From JBCDJG01 sp038748065 (GTDB taxonomy: Bacteria; Pseudomonadota; Gammaproteobacteria; Pseudomonadales; Halieaceae): a DNA stretch of 48,151 nucleotides. Below, piece after piece: positions 1 through 7,684 of this stretch. The notes below the pieces were generated by a model, which worked only from the letters and a program-made list of their open reading frames with translations, had not been told where the DNA came from and searched no databases. How positions within the stretch are numbered: the stretch's first letter is position 1; the number at the start of each line of letters is the position of its first letter. The position numbers and the translations under genes are program-made. The stretch is taken from positions 1 through 48,151 of the forward strand of contig JBCDJG010000038.1 in assembly GCA_038748065.1 (NCBI GenBank). The letters run 5' to 3'.

Positions 1-1320
1 CACCACCAGCGCAGATTTGTCTCTTGGATCGAGTCCCAGGTGACTGAAACCGGCAGGAGCGTACATCTGGGTGCGAATACTGGACAGCACAATATCGATA
101 CCGCGACTGTGTACCCAGGCTGTGTCTCCCATCGGCATCTTCACCAGGCCAAGCACATCCATTTGTGCGTCAGTGGCCAGACCCTTTACGGTCACGTCGA
201 GGTCCAACGGGAGTCCAGAGAAGGCATTTAACTTGCCCCCCAGGCGCAATTCCAAACGCGCGCCAAGTCCCGCCCGGTGGCAAAACCTCACGGCCTCGGG
301 GTCATATAGCAGGCCCAGTGCTACGTCTTCTATGCCGCGCTCCAGCAAGGCCTGCAAAATAAACGTGCTATCAGAGGGAGCGCCGCCGCCAGGGTTATCC
401 GCTACATCTGCCAGGATAATCGGCCTGCCCTCAAGAACACGGCGCTCTTCAAGCGAGGCCACCGCCTCGGGGTAGTCCTGCAATGCGAGCCCGGTGTGCT
501 CCTTTATTCCCCAGAGTTCCTGTTGCACATTAGTGGCCACCTCGCGGGCCAGCGCAGTATCACTATTGGTATAAACAAGAATTCGAGCACCGGCTTCAGG
601 GCAGTCACCCCATGGAAAACCATGGATAAAGGAAATGCTGAGCACACCGGGCTGGCTTTCCCTTGCCTGCAGTCCATCGACGAAGGAACGCATGGGTTCG
701 TTCTGGGTTGGGAAAAAGCCCACCAACTCACAGTCGAGCAAGGCAGGCGTTGGTTTGATGGCACCCTGCAACATAGCGGACAACATCGACATGACTTCCG
801 CGCCGCGCTCCATACCATCCGTGTGCGGGTACTCCTTCATAAAAGCCATAACAGATGCGGCATTGACCATGCGCACCGTCACATGGGCGTGTGGGTCGAG
901 GACCACGCCAATGGGCACTTCGCTACCTAGCACAGCGCGAACTTGCTCGAGAACATCGCCTTCACAGTCACTGCACTCTGTGGACATCATCGCCCCGTGC
1001 AGATTAAGAAATACTGCATCCACGGGCAGGTTCTCCTGCAGTTCCGCGAGCAATTCATCTCGCAAGCGCAGGTAGTCAGCGTGTTGTACCGGAGCGCTGG
1101 GGGACGCATCGGCGTACATCCCACTCAACAGTTCAAAGCCATGGTGCTCCGCCAGGTCGTGCAGCCAGCGCGATTCCTCTCGGAGGCTACCGTCAACCTC
1201 GTACAGAACCTCCCTGCCACGGCGCAGACCAGTCTCAGCAAAGCTCGCATAGTTGGTAGGGATGTTGGAAAAGCTATTGGTTTCCGTCGCCAGGCACGAA
1301 TAGAAGACGCGCTTCTTCAC
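1..1320 (-). CDS. M81 family metallohydrolase (MlrC-like), 3' end outside window
   Basis: I translated this open frame directly; it has a start but runs off the left edge with 440 codons visible, so roughly 50-60 C-terminal residues are missing compared with the complete neighbour. The start is GTG at 1318-1320. It overlaps the TGA of the upstream M81 gene as GTGA and is preceded by GGAG about 6 nt away, so the two are translationally coupled. Family landmarks are visible: LDPHAHV (the DxH metal motif), EYPHTDGMERG, and DVADNPGGGAPSDST. M81 proteins, named after microcystinase C, are Zn-dependent hydrolases acting on small peptides or amides. One oddity is that the N-terminal HET motif of the neighbour reads TET here, so one candidate metal or active-site residue is changed. 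The substrate is unknown. Confidence 0.88.
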   Translation of the reverse strand, partial: MKKRVFYSCLATETNSFSNIPTNYASFAETGLRRGREVLYEVDGSLREESRWLHDLAEHHGFELLSGMYADASPSAPVQHADYLRLRDELLAELQENLPVDAVFLNLHGAMMSTECSDCEGDVLEQVRAVLGSEVPIGVVLDPHAHVTVRMVNAASVMAFMKEYPHTDGMERGAEVMSMLSAMLQGAIKPTPALLDCELVGFFPTQNEPMRSFVDGLQARESQPGVLSISFIHGFPWGDCPEAGARILVYTNSDTALAREVATNVQQELWGIKEHTGLALQDYPEAVASLEERRVLEGRPIILADVADNPGGGAPSDSTFILQALLERGIEDVALGLLYDPEAVRFCHRAGLGARLELRLGGKLNAFSGLPLDLDVTVKGLATDAQMDVLGLVKMPMGDTAWVHSRGIDIVLSSIRTQMYAPAGFSHLGLDPRDKSALVV

Positions 1321-2798
1321 ACGACTTCTCCCGGTGCAAAGCCCGGTGTGATCGGCCACATCGGTTGCCGAATCCGCTGATAACGAGATGGGTCAACGGA
1401 CAGCAGGGACAGCGCACCAGGCGTGTCGCAATAAAGCACCTCGCGGGAGATGGGGGCGAACTGATCATAGAAGTGCTGGGTGGATTTCACCACCAGCGCC
1501 TTTGCACTCGCGATCTCTATTCCAAAATCTGTGAAGCATGTGGGACTGAAAATCTGCGTGCGAATCGAGTTCACGACCACCGTGTTGCCGGCGACGGCGA
1601 GAGCAACGGTCAATCCGAGAGGCGCGTGGAAACCGATGCCAAACTGTGCTGGCTCGTGCCCCACTGCCAGCACCGTGGCGGTGACATCCAGGGGTAAGCC
1701 CGCCTCGGGGCCGGTCTTGCCGCCGAGCCGCAGCTGGAAGGTGTTGCCGACACCCGCCTTGGCAGCAAGCTGAGCAGCGATCGGATCCCAGATGAGGCCC
1801 AGTACATAACCTTCCAGCTTACGCTCAAGGATGGCTTGCAAGATAAAAGTAGAATCTGAGCCGGCACCACCGCCGGCATTGTCGCAAGTATCGGCTATCG
1901 TCACCGGCCGGCTGTCGCCCTTGCCCTGCGTCTCCTCGGCGCGGTCGAGTGCCTCGTCGACCGTCAACCTCAGCGTACGGGTTTCTTCCCGGGCCGCCAG
2001 GAAGGCGCTCGCCAGTTGGCTCTGAATACGGTCGATATCCTCACATTCACCATCCGTGACCACGAGAACTCCGGCACCCATATCCGGAATATCCGCCTTC
2101 ATAAAGCTGTGTATCAGTGATACCGACAGCACATCGTCCCGCAGGTCCAGCTTCCGGGCGAGCGCATTCGCCTCTCCCATCAGGGGCAGCGTGGTATAAA
2201 ACATGCCCGTCAGGGGCAGCGACAAAAAATGCGTCACCGGTAAGACCTCACCTGCGGCCACCCGCTCACCGAGTGCATACAGTTCCCGAGCCGTATCGTC
2301 AAAATCAATGTGGGGGTAATGATTGCAGGCCATCAACACTGCGTTGGCATGCATGGCTTCGGAGACATTGGCGTGCAGGTCGAGTTCAGCGCCTATAAAT
2401 ACGTCCGGTCCGGTAATGGCACGAGCACGCGCCAGTAAATCTCCCTCACAGTCATCATAGCCCTGGGCCACCTGGGCGCCGTGGAGGAAGAAGAACACCA
2501 TGTCGAAGGGGCCGTGAATCTTCAGGTCATCCAGTATTTCATCGCGCAGACTCTCGTAGTCTGCCTGTAGGCAAGGCCCACTGGGCTGTGCCCAAGCATG
2601 GGTGGACGCGTAAACCTGGTGCCCAGCTACCTGTGCGCACTCCAGAAAGGCCCGGTATCCGTTCAGGGTTTTACAGTGCGCGTCGGGGATGCCGCCCTCG
2701 GGGCGATGGTATTCCAGCTCAAGAAACGAGTTGCGGTCGGTAGGTATGGGAGAAAACGTGCTGGTCTCGTGGGCCAGGGTGGCAATGAATACGTTCAC
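1317..2798 (-). CDS. M81 family metallohydrolase (MlrC-like)
   Basis: This 493-residue protein is full length for the MlrC/DUF1485 family. Visible landmarks are LAHETSTF (H10, E11), FLHGAQ (H106), ELDLHANVS (D140, H142), NHYPHID (H163) and the C-terminal-domain hallmark DTCDNAGGGAGSDST. The HE pair and the DxH motif are the likely metal-binding set, by family knowledge. The start is GTG at 2796-2798 with GGAG 8 nt upstream. No signal peptide is seen, so the protein is cytoplasmic. It is the first gene of a two-gene operon with the downstream paralogue (4-nt overlap) and is divergent from the XRE-cupin regulator. In the microcystin pathway MlrC cleaves the linear tetrapeptide; here only a role in cleaving a small imported peptide or amide can be inferred. 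Confidence 0.92.
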   Translation of the reverse strand: MNVFIATLAHETSTFSPIPTDRNSFLELEYHRPEGGIPDAHCKTLNGYRAFLECAQVAGHQVYASTHAWAQPSGPCLQADYESLRDEILDDLKIHGPFDMVFFFLHGAQVAQGYDDCEGDLLARARAITGPDVFIGAELDLHANVSEAMHANAVLMACNHYPHIDFDDTARELYALGERVAAGEVLPVTHFLSLPLTGMFYTTLPLMGEANALARKLDLRDDVLSVSLIHSFMKADIPDMGAGVLVVTDGECEDIDRIQSQLASAFLAAREETRTLRLTVDEALDRAEETQGKGDSRPVTIADTCDNAGGGAGSDSTFILQAILERKLEGYVLGLIWDPIAAQLAAKAGVGNTFQLRLGGKTGPEAGLPLDVTATVLAVGHEPAQFGIGFHAPLGLTVALAVAGNTVVVNSIRTQIFSPTCFTDFGIEIASAKALVVKSTQHFYDQFAPISREVLYCDTPGALSLLSVDPSRYQRIRQPMWPITPGFAPGEVV

Positions 2799-2834
2799 GT
2801 GACTATCTCCGTAGCGATATATGCTTAATAAAAT

Positions 2835-2844
2835 TCATATATGA
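2835..2844. promoter_or_regulatory. Putative operator, copy 1 of TCATATATGA
   Basis: This is a perfect 10-bp palindrome, TCATATATGA, that recurs exactly at 2929-2938. This copy falls about 10-20 nt downstream of the predicted transcription start of the M81 operon. The position would suit repression by the divergently encoded XRE-cupin protein. Binding is inferred, not shown. Confidence 0.5.
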
Positions 2845-2860
2845 TTATTAATGCTGTATA

Positions 2861-2889
2861 AGAATATTCCTAGAGGTCAGTTAAGTCAA
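2861..2889 (-). promoter_or_regulatory. Sigma-70 promoter for the M81 operon
   Basis: On the minus strand a -35 box TTGACT (2884-2889) is separated by exactly 17 bp from a -10 box TATTCT (2861-2866). Predicted transcription starts near 2854, leaving a leader of about 55 nt before the GTG at 2798. The leader contains the first TCATATATGA palindrome. Confidence 0.55.
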
Positions 2890-2918
2890 TTGCCGAGCCT
2901 CGGTCGATCACCTATTAT
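2890..2918 (+). promoter_or_regulatory. Sigma-70 promoter for the XRE-cupin regulator
   Basis: A -35 box TTGCCG (2890-2895) lies 17 bp from a -10 box TATTAT (2913-2918). The predicted start near 2925 gives a very short leader of about 10 nt before the ATG at 2935. The spacer contains the palindrome CCGAGCCTCGG (2893-2903). The -35 box directly abuts that of the divergent M81 promoter, so the two are back to back. Confidence 0.55.
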
Positions 2919-2928
2919 CGGAAAGTAG

Positions 2929-2938
2929 TCATATATGA
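2929..2938. promoter_or_regulatory. Putative operator, copy 2 of TCATATATGA
   Basis: This is the second exact copy of the 10-bp palindrome found at 2835-2844. It covers the predicted transcription start region and the ATG (2935-2937) of the XRE-cupin gene. A repressor bound here would be autoregulatory. Inference from position and symmetry only. Confidence 0.5.
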
Positions 2939-3633
2939 ATAATTTCATGGAGCTTGCAGCTTTGGCAGAGATACCGGCTGATACCCCCAATCTGGGTAGC
3001 ATCCTGAAGGGGCTACGCAAGGACCGGGGCTGGAGCGTGCAAAAACTCGCTGACACCGCTGGGCTGCCTCAATCCACCCTCTCCAAGGTAGAAAACGGCT
3101 CCATGTCGCTAAACTACGACAAACTTCTGCAGGTCGCGGCCGCATTTGACGTGCCGGTTGGACGCCTGTTCGAGACCTCACAAGATCGAGCCAGGAAACA
3201 GGGCGCCAGCGGCCGCCGGGTGCTGGACCAGTTGAAAGACGAGGACATGTCCGAGAGCGACCATTACCACTTCCGGTCGATGTGTACCGACCTGAAAAAC
3301 CGCCTGATGATGCCGCTGCTGTTTGAAGTGGGGGAACTCCCCGTACAGTCGCCCATGCCGATGATCAATATCGTGGGCGAACGCTTCGCCTACGTGGTCA
3401 GCGGCACAATCGATTTCCACTGCGAGCATTACGAAACCGTGACGTTGGAAAGCGGCGACGCCGTGTATATCGATGCCGCTATGCCACACGCCTTTACCGC
3501 CCCAGCCGGTGAGACTGCCAAAGTCATCACCATCCTCACCAGTCGCGACGACGACTACCTCGCCCATGCGCGGCTGGTTACCAGCCTCGGAGGCCACGAC
3601 GCCTCGGATCGCTATCTGAAGAGTTCCAGCTAG
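2935..3633 (+). CDS. XRE-family regulator with C-terminal cupin sensor domain
   Basis: This 232-residue protein has an XRE-type helix-turn-helix at about residues 22-76 (RKDRGWSVQKLADTAGLPQ followed by STLSKVENGSMS). A cupin fold at about 145-215 follows, where GERFAYVVSGTIDFHCEHYE, then LESGDAVYIDAAMPHAF are recognisable. Family members such as PuuR- and SutR-like proteins sense a small metabolite through the cupin and repress a neighbouring catabolic operon. The ATG at 2935 has only a weak GGAAAG upstream; an alternative ATG is at 2947. The gene is divergent from the M81 pair and its 3' end overlaps the convergent alpha/beta hydrolase by 4 bp (the shared CTAG gives both stops). It probably controls the M81 operon and itself through the TCATATATGA pair. 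Confidence 0.9.
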   Translation: MNNFMELAALAEIPADTPNLGSILKGLRKDRGWSVQKLADTAGLPQSTLSKVENGSMSLNYDKLLQVAAAFDVPVGRLFETSQDRARKQGASGRRVLDQLKDEDMSESDHYHFRSMCTDLKNRLMMPLLFEVGELPVQSPMPMINIVGERFAYVVSGTIDFHCEHYETVTLESGDAVYIDAAMPHAFTAPAGETAKVITILTSRDDDYLAHARLVTSLGGHDASDRYLKSSS

Positions 3634-5159
3634 GGCCGCAGCGGCGCGAGCGGCAGGACCTCCGGCAGTTCGTTGACGGCCTCGCTGAAATGACAGGGCC
3701 GCGCCTCAGCCACGTGACAATCGAGGAAACTGAGGCACAAGGCGTTCAGCACCTGTACGGCCCGGGCGCCATCCAGAGTGCCAAGGCCAAGCAAACGCCG
3801 CAGGCGACCCTTAATGTTTAGGGCCTTATCGGTAAAGGCCATATGCCCTGCCCCGCGCACAACCACACGGTGCAGGTCGGCTCGCTCACCCCGTTCCTCC
3901 GGGGCGCTGTAGTAAAAATCGTTGTACATCAGCAGGCCAGGGTGCAGTTCCGTGGGCGCGAGCACACCCGGCTCAACATAGCGCTGCAACTGGCCCATCG
4001 ACATCATGGGATCGCCATAAATCTGCAGCACCGCGGCGGGGGTATGCTGGTCGACGCGATCGAAGCACCAGTTCATGCCATCGATGTTGATGCAGGCCAG
4101 CGCTTCGGGATCCAGGTGGCAGGCCTCATGGGACGCGGCGCCGCCCAGCGACATGCCAAGGTATGCGCGGTGCGCCAGGTCCAGATGCTGCACAAGGTCA
4201 CCTAGCCCGACATCCGCCGGCCGCTCATACAGGGCCGTAACGAGACTCACGCTGTCCGCAGCCCAGTTACGCGCCAGCTCGATCTTCACATCCTTATCGA
4301 AGCGCGTCAGCCGGTCGAAGTAAGCCCGTTTCTGTACCGGGTCCTGGCAAAGGATCATGCTGGCATAGGGACCAAGTTCTTCGCCTACCTGCTTCATCCG
4401 GGCCACCAATTCGCGACCTATCGAGGTAAAACTGCCGTCAGCCCAGGCGATACCCGCGGATTCACCGGGATGAGCCAACGAGCAGACCGCGTAGCCGTGA
4501 CTGGCAAGCTCCTCCATCAAGGCAGTATTGACCAGCGGCCAAAGCGCGCCGCCGTGATTGAATACCAGCAGCGGATACTTGCCTGGCAGTGCCGGTGCGT
4601 CTCGATGGCTATGGGTGCGTGCAAGCTTCAGATGCTGGTTAATGAACGAAGGCAGGCCTAGCACTTTGAGAGAGGCAGACAGCGCGACCGCTTCGCGGTC
4701 TGTGAGATACCTCGCGGCCCTGGAACCCTTTGCCGGCTGAGCGGGATACCAGATGTAGGCCTGAATCCTTCGCGGCCGCTCGGGCGGGTCGGTCCAGTGC
4801 GCATCCCGGCCTTCATCACTGAGCTCGATCGCTCGCACGCCCACGAGGTGAGGCCCGCCGGGCGCGCTGAGATGCGGTACCGGCAATACCCACAGCAAGG
4901 CCACACTGAGTAGCCAGGCAAGCACGAACAGGGATAGCCCAACAGCACCTGGCTGCCAGATATGAATACACAGGGCCAGACTGGCGGCAACGGCACACAG
5001 GGGCGCCGCCTGCCAGCGCCCGCGCAGCACCCACATCAGTGACAGCAGCGATGAAACAAGCGCCGCGAGCACCGCCGGAAACGTCCACCCCAGCAACGCC
5101 AGTGCCACCGATGCCAGCGACAGGCCGGCGGCGACGATACTGAGGAGCGACGGTCGCAT
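3630..5159 (-). CDS. Membrane-anchored alpha/beta hydrolase, PAF-acetylhydrolase/chlorophyllase-like
   Basis: This 509-residue protein has about three or four hydrophobic segments in residues 5-95, followed by an alpha/beta-hydrolase domain. NHGGALWPL (about 201-209) is the oxyanion-side strand, GMSLGG carries the nucleophile S337, INIDG gives a likely acid, and GAGHMAF a likely catalytic His. The arrangement fits the platelet-activating-factor acetylhydrolase II type, which cleaves short esters. The N-terminal membrane region is longer than in secreted homologues. The start at 5159 is 2 nt after the stop of the DUF2817 gene, with no strong Shine-Dalgarno site, so it is probably translationally coupled. 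It is the last gene of the minus-strand peptide cluster and converges on the regulator gene. Substrate unknown. Confidence 0.82.
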   Translation of the reverse strand: MRPSLLSIVAAGLSLASVALALLGWTFPAVLAALVSSLLSLMWVLRGRWQAAPLCAVAASLALCIHIWQPGAVGLSLFVLAWLLSVALLWVLPVPHLSAPGGPHLVGVRAIELSDEGRDAHWTDPPERPRRIQAYIWYPAQPAKGSRAARYLTDREAVALSASLKVLGLPSFINQHLKLARTHSHRDAPALPGKYPLLVFNHGGALWPLVNTALMEELASHGYAVCSLAHPGESAGIAWADGSFTSIGRELVARMKQVGEELGPYASMILCQDPVQKRAYFDRLTRFDKDVKIELARNWAADSVSLVTALYERPADVGLGDLVQHLDLAHRAYLGMSLGGAASHEACHLDPEALACINIDGMNWCFDRVDQHTPAAVLQIYGDPMMSMGQLQRYVEPGVLAPTELHPGLLMYNDFYYSAPEERGERADLHRVVVRGAGHMAFTDKALNIKGRLRRLLGLGTLDGARAVQVLNALCLSFLDCHVAEARPCHFSEAVNELPEVLPLAPLRP

Positions 5160-5161
5160 CG

Positions 5162-6271
5162 CTACCAGAGGCTCAGTCCGGCGAGGGTGTTCTGGTAGAT
5201 CGCGAGCGACTTGTTGCGTACGGCCTCACGCCAGTTGTACTGGCTCGGGTTCAGGCGCTCCATCATCATGGTGCGCATTCGCACGGCATGGGGCGATTGT
5301 GGGTCCTGGCACTCAAAGCGTAGCCAGCGATCGATCAGCAGGGCGGGAATCACCGTGCGATTATCTACCGTGCCGAACTCGATAACAGTGGCGGCCACCT
5401 TGACACCCCGGCGCTGTAATTGCTCCGAGATACCGGCATCCACGTTGCCGACAAAGTCCGGGTAAACCCCGGCGTCATACACCCCGGAGGCATCCTCTGC
5501 CCGCCCCCACCAGGCGCATGCCCAGCGAAACTCGTCAGAATCCTTGCGCAGGTTGTTGAACAGGCAGGAGGTTTCACCAAATTCGCCCAGCCCGGTGTGC
5601 CAGTCAATCAGGGCAACGGTCTTCGCCTGGTCGAGGTAGGTATCGACGATGGCCTGCATATTCCGGGTAGACCACTGCAACTCATCGCCGCAGTAAATAA
5701 TGCCCGAGGGGTGCGTATTCTGACCGCCGCCGACGGTCGTCATCGCCGCCTGTGGATCCGTTTCCTCCATGAAGCGAACATAGCCCTGCATGACGTCGTC
5801 CAGCACATGCTCGCTCATCTCCGGCGTAAACAGTAGCTTGAACAGATCATCATAGAGGGGGTTCGGACGTATCGGCTGGCTGAAATCCAGGTAATTGCGA
5901 TTCAGATCGACAAAGTTCTCATTGCCGCGGCTGAGAAAGGAGGCACCATAGGGGTTGTTGCAATGGATCAGGCAAACGGCGACATCGTCGGCCAGTTTGG
6001 CCGGACCGCCAGACAGCATCCAGTTCAACTGGGTGGCTGCGCCAGAGAAGTACTCCTGGCCATGGGTGCCGCAGATAGAAACAAACACCCGCGAGGCCTC
6101 ACGGGGGCCGAACCAGCCCACGTCGGTAGACAGGGTCTCGCCCACAGCGCCCACGACATCGGGATTAACACGGCTTTCATAGAGGCCATCGCACTGCTGT
6201 ACGGTCTGGGCAAACCACTCCCGCCCCTCGGCGTAGGTTTCGGGGAAACACTGATATTGTTCAATACTCAA
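5162..6271 (-). CDS. DUF2817 / M14-like zinc carboxypeptidase-type hydrolase
   Basis: In this 369-residue cytoplasmic protein, GTHGQEYFSG supplies the HxxE metal pair (H70, E73), VDLNRNY the NR substrate-binding pair typical of M14 (N124, R125), and IDWHTGLG the third metal ligand (H225). VIEFGTV offers the catalytic Glu (E298). All expected M14 elements are therefore present. The start is TTG at 6269-6271, chosen because AGGAG lies 6 nt upstream. That AGGAG also forms part of the last codons and stop of the serine hydrolase (gap of 3 nt), which argues for coupling. M14/DUF2817 enzymes act on amide bonds near a free carboxylate (carboxypeptidase, succinylglutamate-desuccinylase or aspartoacylase types). 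In this cluster it would trim a peptide or acyl-amino acid. Confidence 0.87.
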   Translation of the reverse strand: MSIEQYQCFPETYAEGREWFAQTVQQCDGLYESRVNPDVVGAVGETLSTDVGWFGPREASRVFVSICGTHGQEYFSGAATQLNWMLSGGPAKLADDVAVCLIHCNNPYGASFLSRGNENFVDLNRNYLDFSQPIRPNPLYDDLFKLLFTPEMSEHVLDDVMQGYVRFMEETDPQAAMTTVGGGQNTHPSGIIYCGDELQWSTRNMQAIVDTYLDQAKTVALIDWHTGLGEFGETSCLFNNLRKDSDEFRWACAWWGRAEDASGVYDAGVYPDFVGNVDAGISEQLQRRGVKVAATVIEFGTVDNRTVIPALLIDRWLRFECQDPQSPHAVRMRTMMMERLNPSQYNWREAVRNKSLAIYQNTLAGLSLW

Positions 6272-6274
6272 GAC

Positions 6275-7663
6275 TTACTCCTGACTGTCGTCTGTTTCAT
6301 GGCAGCGCCGGTAAACGCGCAATCCGGTAAATAAAACCTGAGGCAACCCGCCCTTGTCTTCCCCCATAAAGCTGTGGGTAAGCATGTAGGACTCATCATT
6401 GCCGGCGGCCAGGAAGCGGCCATCACCGCCGTAGCTCAACAGGAGGTCGGTGGCCATGAGTTCCTCGTCGTCGATTTTGAAAGCACCGCGTATGCGCAAA
6501 CTGTCGCCTTCTACCGTGACCTTCTGCACACCACCCACGCTGCGGTAGCGCCCGGCATAAATGGACAGGTCAACACCTTCGGTCGAGACGGGAGCTGGAG
6601 ACGGCGTTGGCGATGTACCCGTCAGCGGCTCAAAGGTCTGGGCGAGCACCTCAGCCGCGAGGGCATTGGCGCCACTCACGTTGGTCAGCAGGGCCACGAC
6701 GGTGTCAGTCTCAGGGTGAATACGCAGGTATGCACTCTGGCCGACCGTGGCCCCATCGTGGCCGAATACGCGCCCGCCCTCGGGTAAGAGGATGAACCAG
6801 CCCAAACCCCACTCGGCAATATCCCTGGCAGGTACCGGCACCGCTACCTGGGTTTCCTGCATGAGCACACAGGCAGCTTCGGAAAGAACGCGCTTACCGA
6901 CGTCACTCACGCCGCCATCGAGGTGCATGCGTACAAATTTCACCAGGTCAGCAGCGGACATGCTGGGCGTCGACCCGGCCGGGGCCGTCGCGAATGGCAG
7001 GGTAAATATGGTGTCTAGGCGTTGAGGGCCTTCGGCACTCGGGTCATGGCCACTGGACACATCGCTGTCGGCAAAGTCTTCTGGCGCACTAATGGCAGTC
7101 TTCATACCCAGGGGCGTGAACAGAAAGTCCTTCAGCAGTTGGTCATAGCCAAGCCCCGTGACGACTTCGGCTATCCTGCCCGCCAGGCACAGCGCCGAGT
7201 TGGAGTAGGAAAAGCCCTCTCCTGGCGGGAATGACTGTGGCAGCAGTGCCACGCGATCGATGTAGCGCGCGAGTCGGTCGGGCCCCATGCCGGTATCCGT
7301 CATCATATCGCCGTCCATGCCACTGGTATGCGTTAGAAGCTGACGCACGGTGATGGACCGGGAGGCGTCCGCATCAGCAACCCGGAAGTCAGGCAGGTAA
7401 GTCCGCACGGTAGCATCCAGGTCTACCTTGCCCTGGTCTACGAGTTGCATGACCAGGGTGGCGGTGAACACCTTGGTGATCGATCCAATCTGGAAAACAC
7501 TGTCGCGCTGCACCGGGCGTGGCTCTTCTGAATCCAGGAAACCACTCACGGCAGTGATCAATTCACCGCTATGCCAGACAGCCATCGAGGCGCCGGGGCA
7601 GTCATGCTTCTCGATGGCCTTGTCGAGTAGCGCCTGCAGCGACATTGAATCCATTACGTCCAT
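6275..7663 (-). CDS. Serine hydrolase, class C beta-lactamase/S12 family (MlrB-like type)
   Basis: This 462-residue protein has an intact penicillin-binding-fold active site: QIGSITKVFTA (S61, K64), HTSG, FSYSNSALC (Y153-S-N155) and VFGHDGATVG as the KTG equivalent (HDG). A C-terminal lipocalin-like domain from about residue 355 follows. No signal peptide is seen (MDVMDSMSL), so the enzyme should be cytoplasmic rather than a secreted beta-lactamase. The ATG at 7661-7663 is preceded by AGAGGT about 9 nt away. Enzymes of this family cleave peptides, D-amino-acid amides or esters; MlrB of the microcystin pathway belongs to the same superfamily. It sits between the transporter and the M14-like gene in one operon. 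Confidence 0.9.
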   Translation of the reverse strand: MDVMDSMSLQALLDKAIEKHDCPGASMAVWHSGELITAVSGFLDSEEPRPVQRDSVFQIGSITKVFTATLVMQLVDQGKVDLDATVRTYLPDFRVADADASRSITVRQLLTHTSGMDGDMMTDTGMGPDRLARYIDRVALLPQSFPPGEGFSYSNSALCLAGRIAEVVTGLGYDQLLKDFLFTPLGMKTAISAPEDFADSDVSSGHDPSAEGPQRLDTIFTLPFATAPAGSTPSMSAADLVKFVRMHLDGGVSDVGKRVLSEAACVLMQETQVAVPVPARDIAEWGLGWFILLPEGGRVFGHDGATVGQSAYLRIHPETDTVVALLTNVSGANALAAEVLAQTFEPLTGTSPTPSPAPVSTEGVDLSIYAGRYRSVGGVQKVTVEGDSLRIRGAFKIDDEELMATDLLLSYGGDGRFLAAGNDESYMLTHSFMGEDKGGLPQVLFTGLRVYRRCHETDDSQE

Positions 7664-7684
7664 GCTCTATTACCTCTGATCGGT

